Below are positions 8,195 to 15,181 of a DNA stretch of 64,000 nt, piece after piece. Source of the DNA: Flexilinea flocculi. Its GTDB lineage: Bacteria; Chloroflexota; Anaerolineae; Anaerolineales; Anaerolineaceae. The stretch spans positions 1,169,101 to 1,233,100 of the forward strand of contig NZ_DF968181.1 of NCBI RefSeq assembly GCF_001192795.1. The letters are read 5' to 3'. The position numbers and the translations under genes are program-made. Numbering within the stretch: the first letter of the stretch is position 1; each line of letters opens with the position of its first letter. Below the pieces are notes generated by a model. That model worked only from the letters and a program-made list of their open reading frames with translations, was not told the DNA's origin and searched no databases.

Positions 8195-9476
8195 ATTAGA
8201 GTCTGAAATATCCATAGATCTTTAAGAATTCATAAACTTGCCAGTACAAAAATGTTTTCCGATCTGCCATTCTTCGCAGGTCTCCATCAGTAATGCCGAG
8301 ACCAACCTGAGACAAGAAGCTTGATTTGGAAACACACCAACCACTCTTGTCCGTCTGCGAATCTCTTTATTAATCCTCTCCAGACTATTGGTTGTTCGTA
8401 TCGTTCTTCGATGTTCCAATGGAAAATCAAAAACCAAAAAACCCTCAAAAAGGTTATTTTCGAGCCAAGATGAAAGCCGCGGAGCAGAAATAGCATACTT
8501 CTGGATGGCGCTCTGCAAGAGCTCTTCTGCTGTCTTTCGATCAGGAGCATTAAATATGGCTCTGATGTCTGCTGCCACTTCCAATCTCATCGATTGTCTG
8601 GGCAGATAAGCTCCGGCATTCTGTTGCAGATGGAACTGACACCGTTGCCAGGGAATACCGCCAAAAACTGCTCTTCTGGCTGCCCCTAGACCTTCATGGT
8701 CATCACTGATAATCAGCTTTATTCCGTGTAACCCTCGCTCTTTTAGACTCTTTAAAAATGCTTTCCAATGTGTTTCATGCTCACTAAGCGAAACTGAAAC
8801 CCCAAGTATTTGCCGTTCGCCTTCTGGCGTAATGCCAGAGGCCACCAAAACCGCTGCATCTCTTACTTGTCCTGCTTCACGAATCTTCTCATATCGGGCA
8901 TCCACAAAGAGATAGCTGATCTCTCCTAATGGCCTTTCACGCCATTCTTGCAGTACTTCGTCCAATTGCGCTGTTGCCCGGCTGACTTGTGTGGCTGAGA
9001 CCTCAATCCCACAAAGCTGTTCCGTAATGGTTTTTACCTTCCGAGTCGATACTCCCTGTACATACATTTCAGCCAGTGTGATCGTAAGGGCTCTTTCACT
9101 TCGCAGTCCCTTTTCCAGAGCACTGGGATAAAAACCACCCTCTCTAACCTGTGGAACTGCAAAGGTAATGTTTCCTATCCTGGTCTGTATCGTCTTCGGT
9201 TTGAAACCATTTGCATGTCCCTTGCGATCCTTTGTGCGTTCGTACTGTTCAGCTTGTAAGTACCTTGATCTTTCTACTTGCATGGCGTTATTTATCAGCA
9301 CTCGCATCATTTCTGGAATTGCTTCCAATCCTTTTTCCGCTATTTCCTCTGCAAAGGTATAATTATTTGGGTGAGTCATTTCTAGTCTCCTTTTATGGTT
9401 TGGTTACTATAAGGATACTTCTGACTCACCTCTTTTGTTAAGGTTCTTTATTTTACAGAAAATATGTTACACCAAC
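8171..9476 (-). mobile_element. IS256-family insertion sequence, copy 1 (1306 bp)
   Basis: It starts GATTATGCAACCC and ends TTACACCAAC. The reverse complement of the right end (GTTGGTGTAACATATTTTC) aligns with the left end over about 28 bp, sharing the core TTTTCTGTAAA. It contains one transposase gene on the minus strand, is bounded by an 8-bp direct duplication, and appears base-for-base the same as the copy at 33851-35156. Confidence 0.95.
8222..9379 (-). CDS. IS256-family transposase
   Basis: A 385-residue Mutator/IS256 transposase. The acidic catalytic residues are D160 in YLFVDARYEK, D226 in LIISDDHEGLGAARRAVFG and E334 in TTNSLERINKEIRRR. The CQFHLQQNA block after the second Asp is also typical. 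The full length and open frame suggest it is active. The gene reads opposite to the acyltransferase it interrupts. ATG is preceded by GGAGACTAGAA on the minus strand. Confidence 0.95.
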   Translation of the reverse strand: MTHPNNYTFAEEIAEKGLEAIPEMMRVLINNAMQVERSRYLQAEQYERTKDRKGHANGFKPKTIQTRIGNITFAVPQVREGGFYPSALEKGLRSERALTITLAEMYVQGVSTRKVKTITEQLCGIEVSATQVSRATAQLDEVLQEWRERPLGEISYLFVDARYEKIREAGQVRDAAVLVASGITPEGERQILGVSVSLSEHETHWKAFLKSLKERGLHGIKLIISDDHEGLGAARRAVFGGIPWQRCQFHLQQNAGAYLPRQSMRLEVAADIRAIFNAPDRKTAEELLQSAIQKYAISAPRLSSWLENNLFEGFLVFDFPLEHRRTIRTTNSLERINKEIRRRTRVVGVFPNQASCLRLVSALLMETCEEWQIGKHFCTGKFMNS

Positions 9477-9484
9477 TAAGCGGT

Positions 9485-9907
9485 TATTTGGTAAGAAAGA
9501 ACCGATTGAAAAGACTTAGTACTATGCTTTGTTTGGTTCTTGCTATAGTATCGATCGGAATTACAGTCGTAATCCAGCTTTATTCCTATCGATATGGAAT
9601 AGCCTATAATGTCTGGTATGATTTTGCATTCTTAATGATTGCTGCGTTGCTGTTATTTGAGATGTTTTCAAGATTTAGAACAATTCCAGTTAAGAATATT
9701 TTCTATCTTCTGTCAAAATATGCATTTGCAGTGTATTTGATCCACAATCCAATTATTATCCTCTTTGCTCCAATGATTGAAAAGATTAAACCGCTTCCTT
9801 TTCAGTTAATTATTTTGACCGTTTTGGTTTTCACAGTCAGTTGGATGATATCATTTCTGCTGGATAAAATTCCAAAAATTGGCAAGTGGTTATTGTATAT
9901 TCGGTGA
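9485..9907 (+). pseudogene. Acyltransferase-3 family protein, 3' fragment after IS256
   Basis: The C-terminal 140 codons of the gene begun at 7505, with four or so membrane helices and the usual late motif YAFAVYLIHNPII. A TSD copy (9477-9484) and an ATG inside the IS end (9464) precede it in frame, so a truncated protein beginning MLHQLSGYLV could in principle be made. It lacks the catalytic N-terminal half and is taken as non-functional. Confidence 0.85.
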
Positions 9908-10298
9908 AATTTGATGTGTCTTAGGAGCACTTTTATTCAGCGATGAGTAATCGCTAAATGATCTGGTTTGCTTTATTGCAGGACGTCTCATTTGGGGAGT
10001 TTTCTAAATTATTCACTGTTTAAGAGGATATTGATTAAAAATCTGTGAAATCCGACAGCAAGTCGATGGATGTCCTTTCTCAACACTGTTTGAAAACTGA
10101 TCAATGAAGTTACATTGAGAAGAAATATTGAATATACCTGTCTAAGTGACTTCCATTGCAGGTAGAACGTCGGATTGAGATAACATATAAAGAAATGCGA
10201 AAAATCCGGATATGCTTAGCAAATTAAATAAGAATATCATTCATATTCTAAATCGCTGATAAAAAATCAGATGATTAAATTTTGTTGGAGTAATAATC
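9908..10298. other. Intergenic stretch without recognisable gene
   Basis: About 390 AT-rich bases with no open frame of note on either strand. CATATTCTAAATCGCTGAT near 10243 looks like a worn family A right end. Nothing else is evident. Confidence 0.5.
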
Positions 10299-10766
10299 AT
10301 GGAGATAAGAAAACTTTTGAATTCAGAAAAGAGAGGTGCGCTGGATCTTGTCTGGCATGTATTCTTAAAGTTTGAAGCGCCGGATTATTGTGATCAAGGT
10401 GTTGTAACTTTTCGCGATTTTCTTGAAAATGAAGAAGCCATTAACGGATTATCATTCTTCGGCACTTTTGAAAATGGGGTTCTGATCGGTGTGATTGCGA
10501 CGAGAAATGAAGGCAGCCATATTGCATTATTTTTTGTGTCTGAAAAGTATCAACATCAGGGAATTGGCAAGAAATTATTTAAAGAAGCCACAAAAAACAC
10601 ATTATCGGAACATATCACTGTCAATTCATCACCTTATGCCGTGCAAATTTATCATCACCTTGGATTCACGGCCACGGATACCGAACAGATCCGAGATGGA
10701 ATTCGATTTATACCAATGATGTTTACTCGACGTGTAATTCTTGATATCGGAAAAACCAACAAATGA
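10299..10766 (+). CDS. GNAT-family N-acetyltransferase
   Basis: A 155-residue GCN5-related acetyltransferase. The acetyl-CoA-binding motif A is IALFFVSEKYQHQGIGKKLFKEA (Q/RxxGxG/A), and the family C-terminal block is SSPYAVQIYHHLGFTATD. The YHxLGF signature is common in YitH/ElaA-like GNATs. Start ATG 10299 follows TTGGAGTAATAATC. The acceptor substrate cannot be read from the sequence or the neighbours. Confidence 0.85.
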   Translation: MEIRKLLNSEKRGALDLVWHVFLKFEAPDYCDQGVVTFRDFLENEEAINGLSFFGTFENGVLIGVIATRNEGSHIALFFVSEKYQHQGIGKKLFKEATKNTLSEHITVNSSPYAVQIYHHLGFTATDTEQIRDGIRFIPMMFTRRVILDIGKTNK

Positions 10767-10897
10767 TTCTCGCACAATATTGAATTACTGCAAAGAAACT
10801 GAGAATTGGCGTTATAAATTCGATGAACTGTATGACTAGAATCGTCCAGGGTTCAGTATAAGTTGAATAATAATTCTACAGATTGAGACATTTTTCA

Positions 10898-11392
10898 ATG
10901 AAAGCAGGTGAAATATTGGCTTTTATCGATTTATCCGACTCTGCTGGAACAAGAAAAATCATGATATTTACTGAAGGAACTATTCTGAAACCGAAATCAT
11001 GGTTTCTTCAGTACCACTTCCGATCTTATCTGCCCATCGGGGATGCTGTCAAAAAAATTCTGAATTGGCAGCAGCAGGGGATGGATATTGTTTATTGCAC
11101 GTCACGCAGAGGTCAACAAGCACGAGTGATTGCAGATCTGCTTTTTATATACAGATTCCCTGGTTCAAGGCTTTATTTTCGGGAACACACACAAAAGTAT
11201 CATCATCTGGTCGAAAATATTCATCCGGAAATTTTAATTGAAGATGATTGTAAGAGTATTGGCGGTAATTGGCAGATGTGCATCACCAATGTCGATCCAC
11301 TCCTTAAAAAAGAAATCCATTCGATTGTTGTTGAGGAATTCAAAGGTATTGATCAATTACCTGCTTCTGTGGAAGAACTTGCAGCGTTTTAA
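10898..11392 (+). CDS. Hypothetical protein, possibly HAD-fold
   Basis: About 164 residues, not firmly recognised. The order of motifs suggests a HAD-like Rossmann fold: a first strand ending FTEGTIL, a middle VYCTSRRGQQARVIADLL resembling HAD motif II (hydrophobic strand then S/T and R), and LIEDDCKSIGGNW resembling motif IV (acidic pair). The catalytic DxD of motif I is absent (FTEGT), so enzyme activity by the usual mechanism is doubtful. The start is uncertain: ATG 10898 lacks a good ribosome binding site, while AGGTGA at 10905-10910 would suit a TTG start near 10916. Confidence 0.55.
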   Translation: MKAGEILAFIDLSDSAGTRKIMIFTEGTILKPKSWFLQYHFRSYLPIGDAVKKILNWQQQGMDIVYCTSRRGQQARVIADLLFIYRFPGSRLYFREHTQKYHHLVENIHPEILIEDDCKSIGGNWQMCITNVDPLLKKEIHSIVVEEFKGIDQLPASVEELAAF

Positions 11393-11461
11393 TAAGTAAA
11401 ATCCTTTTTCTCACAACAATAAAATTCACAGTTTCTGACTGAAATACAGAGCAGTCTGCAT

Positions 11462-11778
11462 CAGCGATTCGAAATATGAGAAGGATTTATTTTTGTTGTG
11501 ATGTTGTTACACGAAGCGCAAAAAAATTATGTGATGAATGATTCATATAGCGATCTGTCATTGCGAGGAGGACGATAGCATGACGTGGCTATCTGTTCCC
11601 ACTTTTGACAGGAGATTGCTTCGCCCCTCGAGGTTGTAACACTGGCAGGTTTCATCCATTTCATTTGACTTGTTATCAAATAATTTCATATAGATCATCA
11701 TTCATTAAGGTAAAAGTCTTTAAACATTTTTGATTTTTTACTGTTTGTTTCTCCTAATTCTCATATTTAGAATTGCTG
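11462..11778. repeat. Family A element interrupted by a family B repeat
   Basis: The left terminal repeat CAGCGATTCGAAATAT (11462-11477) and a worn hairpin arm come first. A family B copy follows, then a stretch with TTTCATTTGACTTG and AAGGTAAAAGTCTTT, and finally the right terminal repeat ATATTTAGAATTGCTG (11763-11778). The segment after B recurs in reverse orientation at about 23590-23725. It occupies most of the gap 11393-11875. Confidence 0.75.
11555..11649. repeat. Family B palindromic repeat (copy 2)
   Basis: Starts CTGTCATTGCGAGGAGGAC and runs through GGAGATTGCTTCGCCCC to an eroded end near ACTGGCAGG. It sits inside a family A element. Confidence 0.75.
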
Positions 11779-11795
11779 AGAAATGAAAAATCCTG

Positions 11796-11852
11796 TTGAC
11801 ATTCCTTAGGAAAAGACATAAAATATAAACATATGAATAATTGTTCATATGT
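11796..11852 (+). promoter_or_regulatory. Promoter and ArsR/SmtB-type operator of the metal-efflux operon
   Basis: TTGACA at 11796-11801, a 17-bp spacer, and TAAAAT at 11819-11824 form a strong sigma-A-type promoter. Immediately downstream, ACATATGAA at 11829-11837 pairs with TTCATATGT at 11844-11852 around a 6-nt centre, matching the ATGAACA-type dyad bound by SmtB/CadC repressors. The dyad overlaps the transcription start, so the repressor at 11876 probably blocks its own operon until metal binds. Confidence 0.8.
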
Positions 11853-11875
11853 TCAAATATTAATGAGGTGATTGA

Positions 11876-12250
11876 ATGGTTCCAAAAATTCAACCGGTTG
11901 AAAGATGTGATTGTGAAGTCATCCACGAGGATACGGTGAAACGTGTACAGGAAAAAATGCCTCTTGAGGAGAATCTTTATGATCTTGCAGAATTATTTAA
12001 AGTTTTTGGCGACACCACGCGAATTAAAATTTTATGGGCACTGGATGAAGCAGAGATGTGTGTATGTGATATTGCAGTGCTATTGAAAATGACTCAATCC
12101 GCGATTTCTCACCAATTAAGATTGCTGAAGCAGGCTGACCTGGTGAAAAGCCGCCGGGAAGGAAAGATTGTTTATTACTCTCTGGAAGATGAGCATGTGA
12201 GACAGATTTTCGATCAGGGTTTGATTCATATTTCAGAAGAAAAGGAGTAA
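11876..12250 (+). CDS. ArsR/SmtB-family metal-responsive repressor (CadC-like)
   Basis: A 124-residue winged-helix repressor. LAELFKVFGDTTRIKILWALDEAEMCVCDIA is the classic ArsR/CadC block with the CVC metal site; an N-terminal CDC (residues 11-13) could complete a CadC-type alpha3N thiolate site for Cd/Pb/Zn. SQSAISHQLRLLKQADLV-type recognition helix and wing follow. The C-terminal DEHVRQIFDQGLIHI resembles the alpha5 zinc site. GAGGTGA precedes ATG 11876. It lies 8 bp before the P-type ATPase gene and behind the operator dyad, so it very likely controls both. Confidence 0.9.
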   Translation: MVPKIQPVERCDCEVIHEDTVKRVQEKMPLEENLYDLAELFKVFGDTTRIKILWALDEAEMCVCDIAVLLKMTQSAISHQLRLLKQADLVKSRREGKIVYYSLEDEHVRQIFDQGLIHISEEKE

Positions 12251-12258
12251 AAAACACG

Positions 12259-14541
12259 ATGGTCCGCAAACAAGTAATTTTGGAAAATTTGAACTGTGCA
12301 AATTGTGCTTCGAAAATTGAAGATGAGGTCAATCAGATTGATGGGCTAAACGCGTCGATGAATTTTATCAGTAAAATTTTAACGCTTGAAGCTGAACCCG
12401 AATATGATTTTTCAAATGCAATGAATCAAGTTCAAACTATTGCTCGCAAACATGAACCGGATGTAGTCGTTGCAGAAAAACTGGATCCCCCATCGGCTTG
12501 GGAGAACGCAACCAACACGGGTAGTTTCCCTTATGAAAATACTATGTTACTTGGTGAACATCGTGACGATACCACTATTCCAGAGATTCGCAGCGGATCT
12601 GATCCTTTCGAAACAACGCATGCCGTTAATCAGGACGCCGGAAAAGCTGCAGCTAACACGAAAAAGAAAATAGGTGAAATTCTTTTTGAAAATACACTCA
12701 GAAAACAGATCATCAAACTGATCATTGGAAGCGTTTTGTTCGCAGCCGGTATGATCCTTCAACTGGGGGATTGGCAGGAATTGATTCTGTTTCTGATCAG
12801 TTATCTGATTGCAGGCGGAACAGTCATCCTGAAAGCAATCAAGGGCATTCTTCGGGGACAGGCTTTCAATGAGAATTTTTTGATGAGTGTAGCGACAATT
12901 GGCGCGTTTTTGATCGGTGAATATCCTGAAGGCGTAGCCGTGATGCTGTTTTATCTGATTGGAGAAATATTCGAGAACCAGGCAATCGGTCAATCCCGAA
13001 AATCAATCAGTTCTCTGATGGATATTCGTCCGGATTATGCCAATCGATTAACCGGTGAAGAAATTCGACGATTATCACCAGAAGAAATTAAGATTGGCGA
13101 TGTGATTCTGGTGAATCCAGGAGAGCGAATACCGCTCGACGGTAAGGTCATCAGCGGGATTTCTCAGGTGGATACAGCTGCATTAACCGGAGAATCAATT
13201 CCTCGAGAATTAAAACCCGGAAGCGAGGCTTTCAGCGGCTTTGTAAATAAAAACGGCGTGTTGACGATCGAAGTAACGAAAACCTTCGGTGAATCGACCG
13301 TCTCAAAAATCTTGGATTTAGTGCAAAATGCAGGCAGCCGAAAAGCGCCGACAGAACAATTCATTACGAAATTTGCCAATTATTACACACCGGCTGTCGT
13401 ATATAGCGCATTCGCATTAGCAATCATTCCTCCTTTACTGATTTCTGGAGCTTCTTTTGCAGATTGGATTTATCGGGCTTTGGTTTTTTTGGTCATTTCT
13501 TGTCCGTGTGCCTTTGTAATTTCCATCCCGTTAGGCTTTTTCGGCGGCATAGGCGGAGCATCCAAAAGAGGCATTCTTGTCAAAGGCGGCAATTTCCTGG
13601 AAGCGCTCAATCATGTAGAAACGGTTATATTTGACAAGACAGGAACCTTAACCAAAGGCGTTTTTGAGGTTGTCCGTGTCAATCCGCAGCCAGGTTTTTC
13701 AATGGATGATTTGATTACCTATGCCGCTTATGCCGAAAGTCATTCCAGCCATCCTATCGCTTTATCCATTCTGAAGGCATATCAGAAAGGAGTTGATTTC
13801 AGGAAAATTCAATCTTATGATGAAATTGCCGGACATGGCTTGAAGGTAACCGCTTTTGGAAAACAAATCATTGCTGGAAATGATAAATTTCTAATCGAAG
13901 AACGTATTCCATTTCAGAACCAGGAATCTTCTGGCACAACCGTTCATATCGCGGTCAATCAGCAGTATGCAGGAAATCTGATCATTTCCGACCAGGTCAA
14001 AGAGGACGCAGCCGCAGCTATCAAAGATTTGAAAGCGCTTGGTGTTCGAAAAACCGTCCTGTTGACTGGTGATAAGAAATCCATGGCTGAAGAAGTTAGC
14101 GCCAAATTGGGCCTGGATGCAGTTTTTTCAGAATTACTGCCGGCAGAAAAGGTGGAAAAGCTGGAAATGCTGGATGCAGAAAAGACCAGAAAGGGCAAGA
14201 TTGTTTTCGTGGGTGATGGTATTAACGATGCTCCGGTATTAGCCCGAGCGGATATCGGAATGGCGATGGGCGGGTTGGGGTCCGATGCAGCTATTGAAGC
14301 CGCTGATATCGTTCTGATGACCGATGAACCCTCGAAAATTGTGACGGCTATAAAAATTGCTAAAAAAACAAGAAAGATCGTTGTTCAAAATTTAGTATTT
14401 GCCTTTGGCGTGAAAATCATTTTCCTGGGGCTTGGTGCATTTGGCGCAGCGACTATGTGGGAGGCTGTTTTTGGCGATACGGGTGTTGCGGTAATTGCGA
14501 TTCTCAATTCGATGAGAATGATGAACACAAAGCGATTGTAA
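12259..14541 (+). CDS. cadA: P1B-type heavy-metal (Zn/Cd/Pb) exporting ATPase
   Basis: A 760-residue P-type ATPase. An N-terminal HMA domain (CANC at residues 13-16) is followed by a roughly 100-residue linker, then the membrane core with the ion site SCPCAF (Cys415 and Cys417), phosphorylation site DKTGTLT (Asp459), the P1B HP motif SHSSHP, TGDKK and GDGINDAPVL. The last helices carry GDTGVAVIAILNSMRM; the Asp-Thr-Gly matches the P1B-2 (Zn2+/Cd2+/Pb2+) subgroup rather than copper pumps. It would pump toxic divalent metals out of the cytoplasm at ATP cost. Same operon as the ArsR-type gene. The symbol is by family; zntA is equally possible. Confidence 0.9.
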   Translation: MVRKQVILENLNCANCASKIEDEVNQIDGLNASMNFISKILTLEAEPEYDFSNAMNQVQTIARKHEPDVVVAEKLDPPSAWENATNTGSFPYENTMLLGEHRDDTTIPEIRSGSDPFETTHAVNQDAGKAAANTKKKIGEILFENTLRKQIIKLIIGSVLFAAGMILQLGDWQELILFLISYLIAGGTVILKAIKGILRGQAFNENFLMSVATIGAFLIGEYPEGVAVMLFYLIGEIFENQAIGQSRKSISSLMDIRPDYANRLTGEEIRRLSPEEIKIGDVILVNPGERIPLDGKVISGISQVDTAALTGESIPRELKPGSEAFSGFVNKNGVLTIEVTKTFGESTVSKILDLVQNAGSRKAPTEQFITKFANYYTPAVVYSAFALAIIPPLLISGASFADWIYRALVFLVISCPCAFVISIPLGFFGGIGGASKRGILVKGGNFLEALNHVETVIFDKTGTLTKGVFEVVRVNPQPGFSMDDLITYAAYAESHSSHPIALSILKAYQKGVDFRKIQSYDEIAGHGLKVTAFGKQIIAGNDKFLIEERIPFQNQESSGTTVHIAVNQQYAGNLIISDQVKEDAAAAIKDLKALGVRKTVLLTGDKKSMAEEVSAKLGLDAVFSELLPAEKVEKLEMLDAEKTRKGKIVFVGDGINDAPVLARADIGMAMGGLGSDAAIEAADIVLMTDEPSKIVTAIKIAKKTRKIVVQNLVFAFGVKIIFLGLGAFGAATMWEAVFGDTGVAVIAILNSMRMMNTKRL

Positions 14542-14554
14542 GCAAAACAGCGCT

Positions 14555-14840
14555 TTGATATTTGCGGAAATACTTATTGTTGTGTTGTTTTTGCGCTTTG
14601 CACTGAGAATTTATATAGTACATAATATATGGATTGATCTGTCATTGTGAAGAGGGCGTTAGTCCGACGAAGCATTCTTTTTCTGCATGATTGAGGATTT
14701 TTGACTCATGTGGCAGGAGATTGCTTCGCCACTATATGGTACTAACAATGACAGGTTTTATCATTAATTAAGGTAAAAGTATTCAAAATTATTCGATAAT
14801 TTTCACTCGCTTCTCCAAATTACCATATTTCGAATTACTG
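14555..14840. repeat. Family A element interrupted by a family B repeat
   Basis: A left hairpin arm (TTGTTGTGTTGTTTTTGCGC near 14578) is followed by a family B copy, then AAGGTAAAAGTATTC and the right terminal repeat ATATTTCGAATTACTG ending at 14840. This repeats the arrangement at 11462-11778. The rest of the gap up to 15181 is AT-rich leader without a recognisable gene. Confidence 0.7.
14639..14755. repeat. Family B palindromic repeat (copy 3)
   Basis: Starts CTGTCATTGTGAAGAGGGC, contains CCGACGAAGCATTCTTTTTC and GGAGATTGCTTCGCC, and ends ACAATGACAGG. The outer ends are inverted repeats. Confidence 0.75.
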
Positions 14841-15181
14841 AAAAAAAGGTATAAAAATAAAGTAAAATTGAATTGAATACTACATTTGTATCCAAATAGC
14901 TACACAATCAGTTCATTTACGATTCATATTCTCTCAATTGATTCGAGGTTTTTCAGATTTCGAAGGGCAGGTGAAGATATATCACTTTGAAACCTGGTAA
15001 CTTCTTCAAAAGACATTATTCAGGGTTAGGTTGTTTTTATGTTCTATGTAAAAACGACAAAACTACGATTCACTTTTTCTGTATTTTGATTTACTGTAAA
15101 GCAATTCAGCCATTTTCAAAGTATTCATCAATAAAAGATTTTCAAACCAGACAGAAGATTCTGCAAAGAACGAGACAGGCT

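Noticed and set aside
8388-8609. Plus-strand ORFs inside both IS256 copies
   Set aside because: These are antisense shadows of the transposase gene, identical in both copies, with no independent signals.
14987-15181. N-terminal extension of the EAL protein from TTG 14987
   Set aside because: The added 65 residues are irregular and Cys/Phe-rich, and the sequence before the ATG at 15182 resembles the non-coding leader of other genes here.
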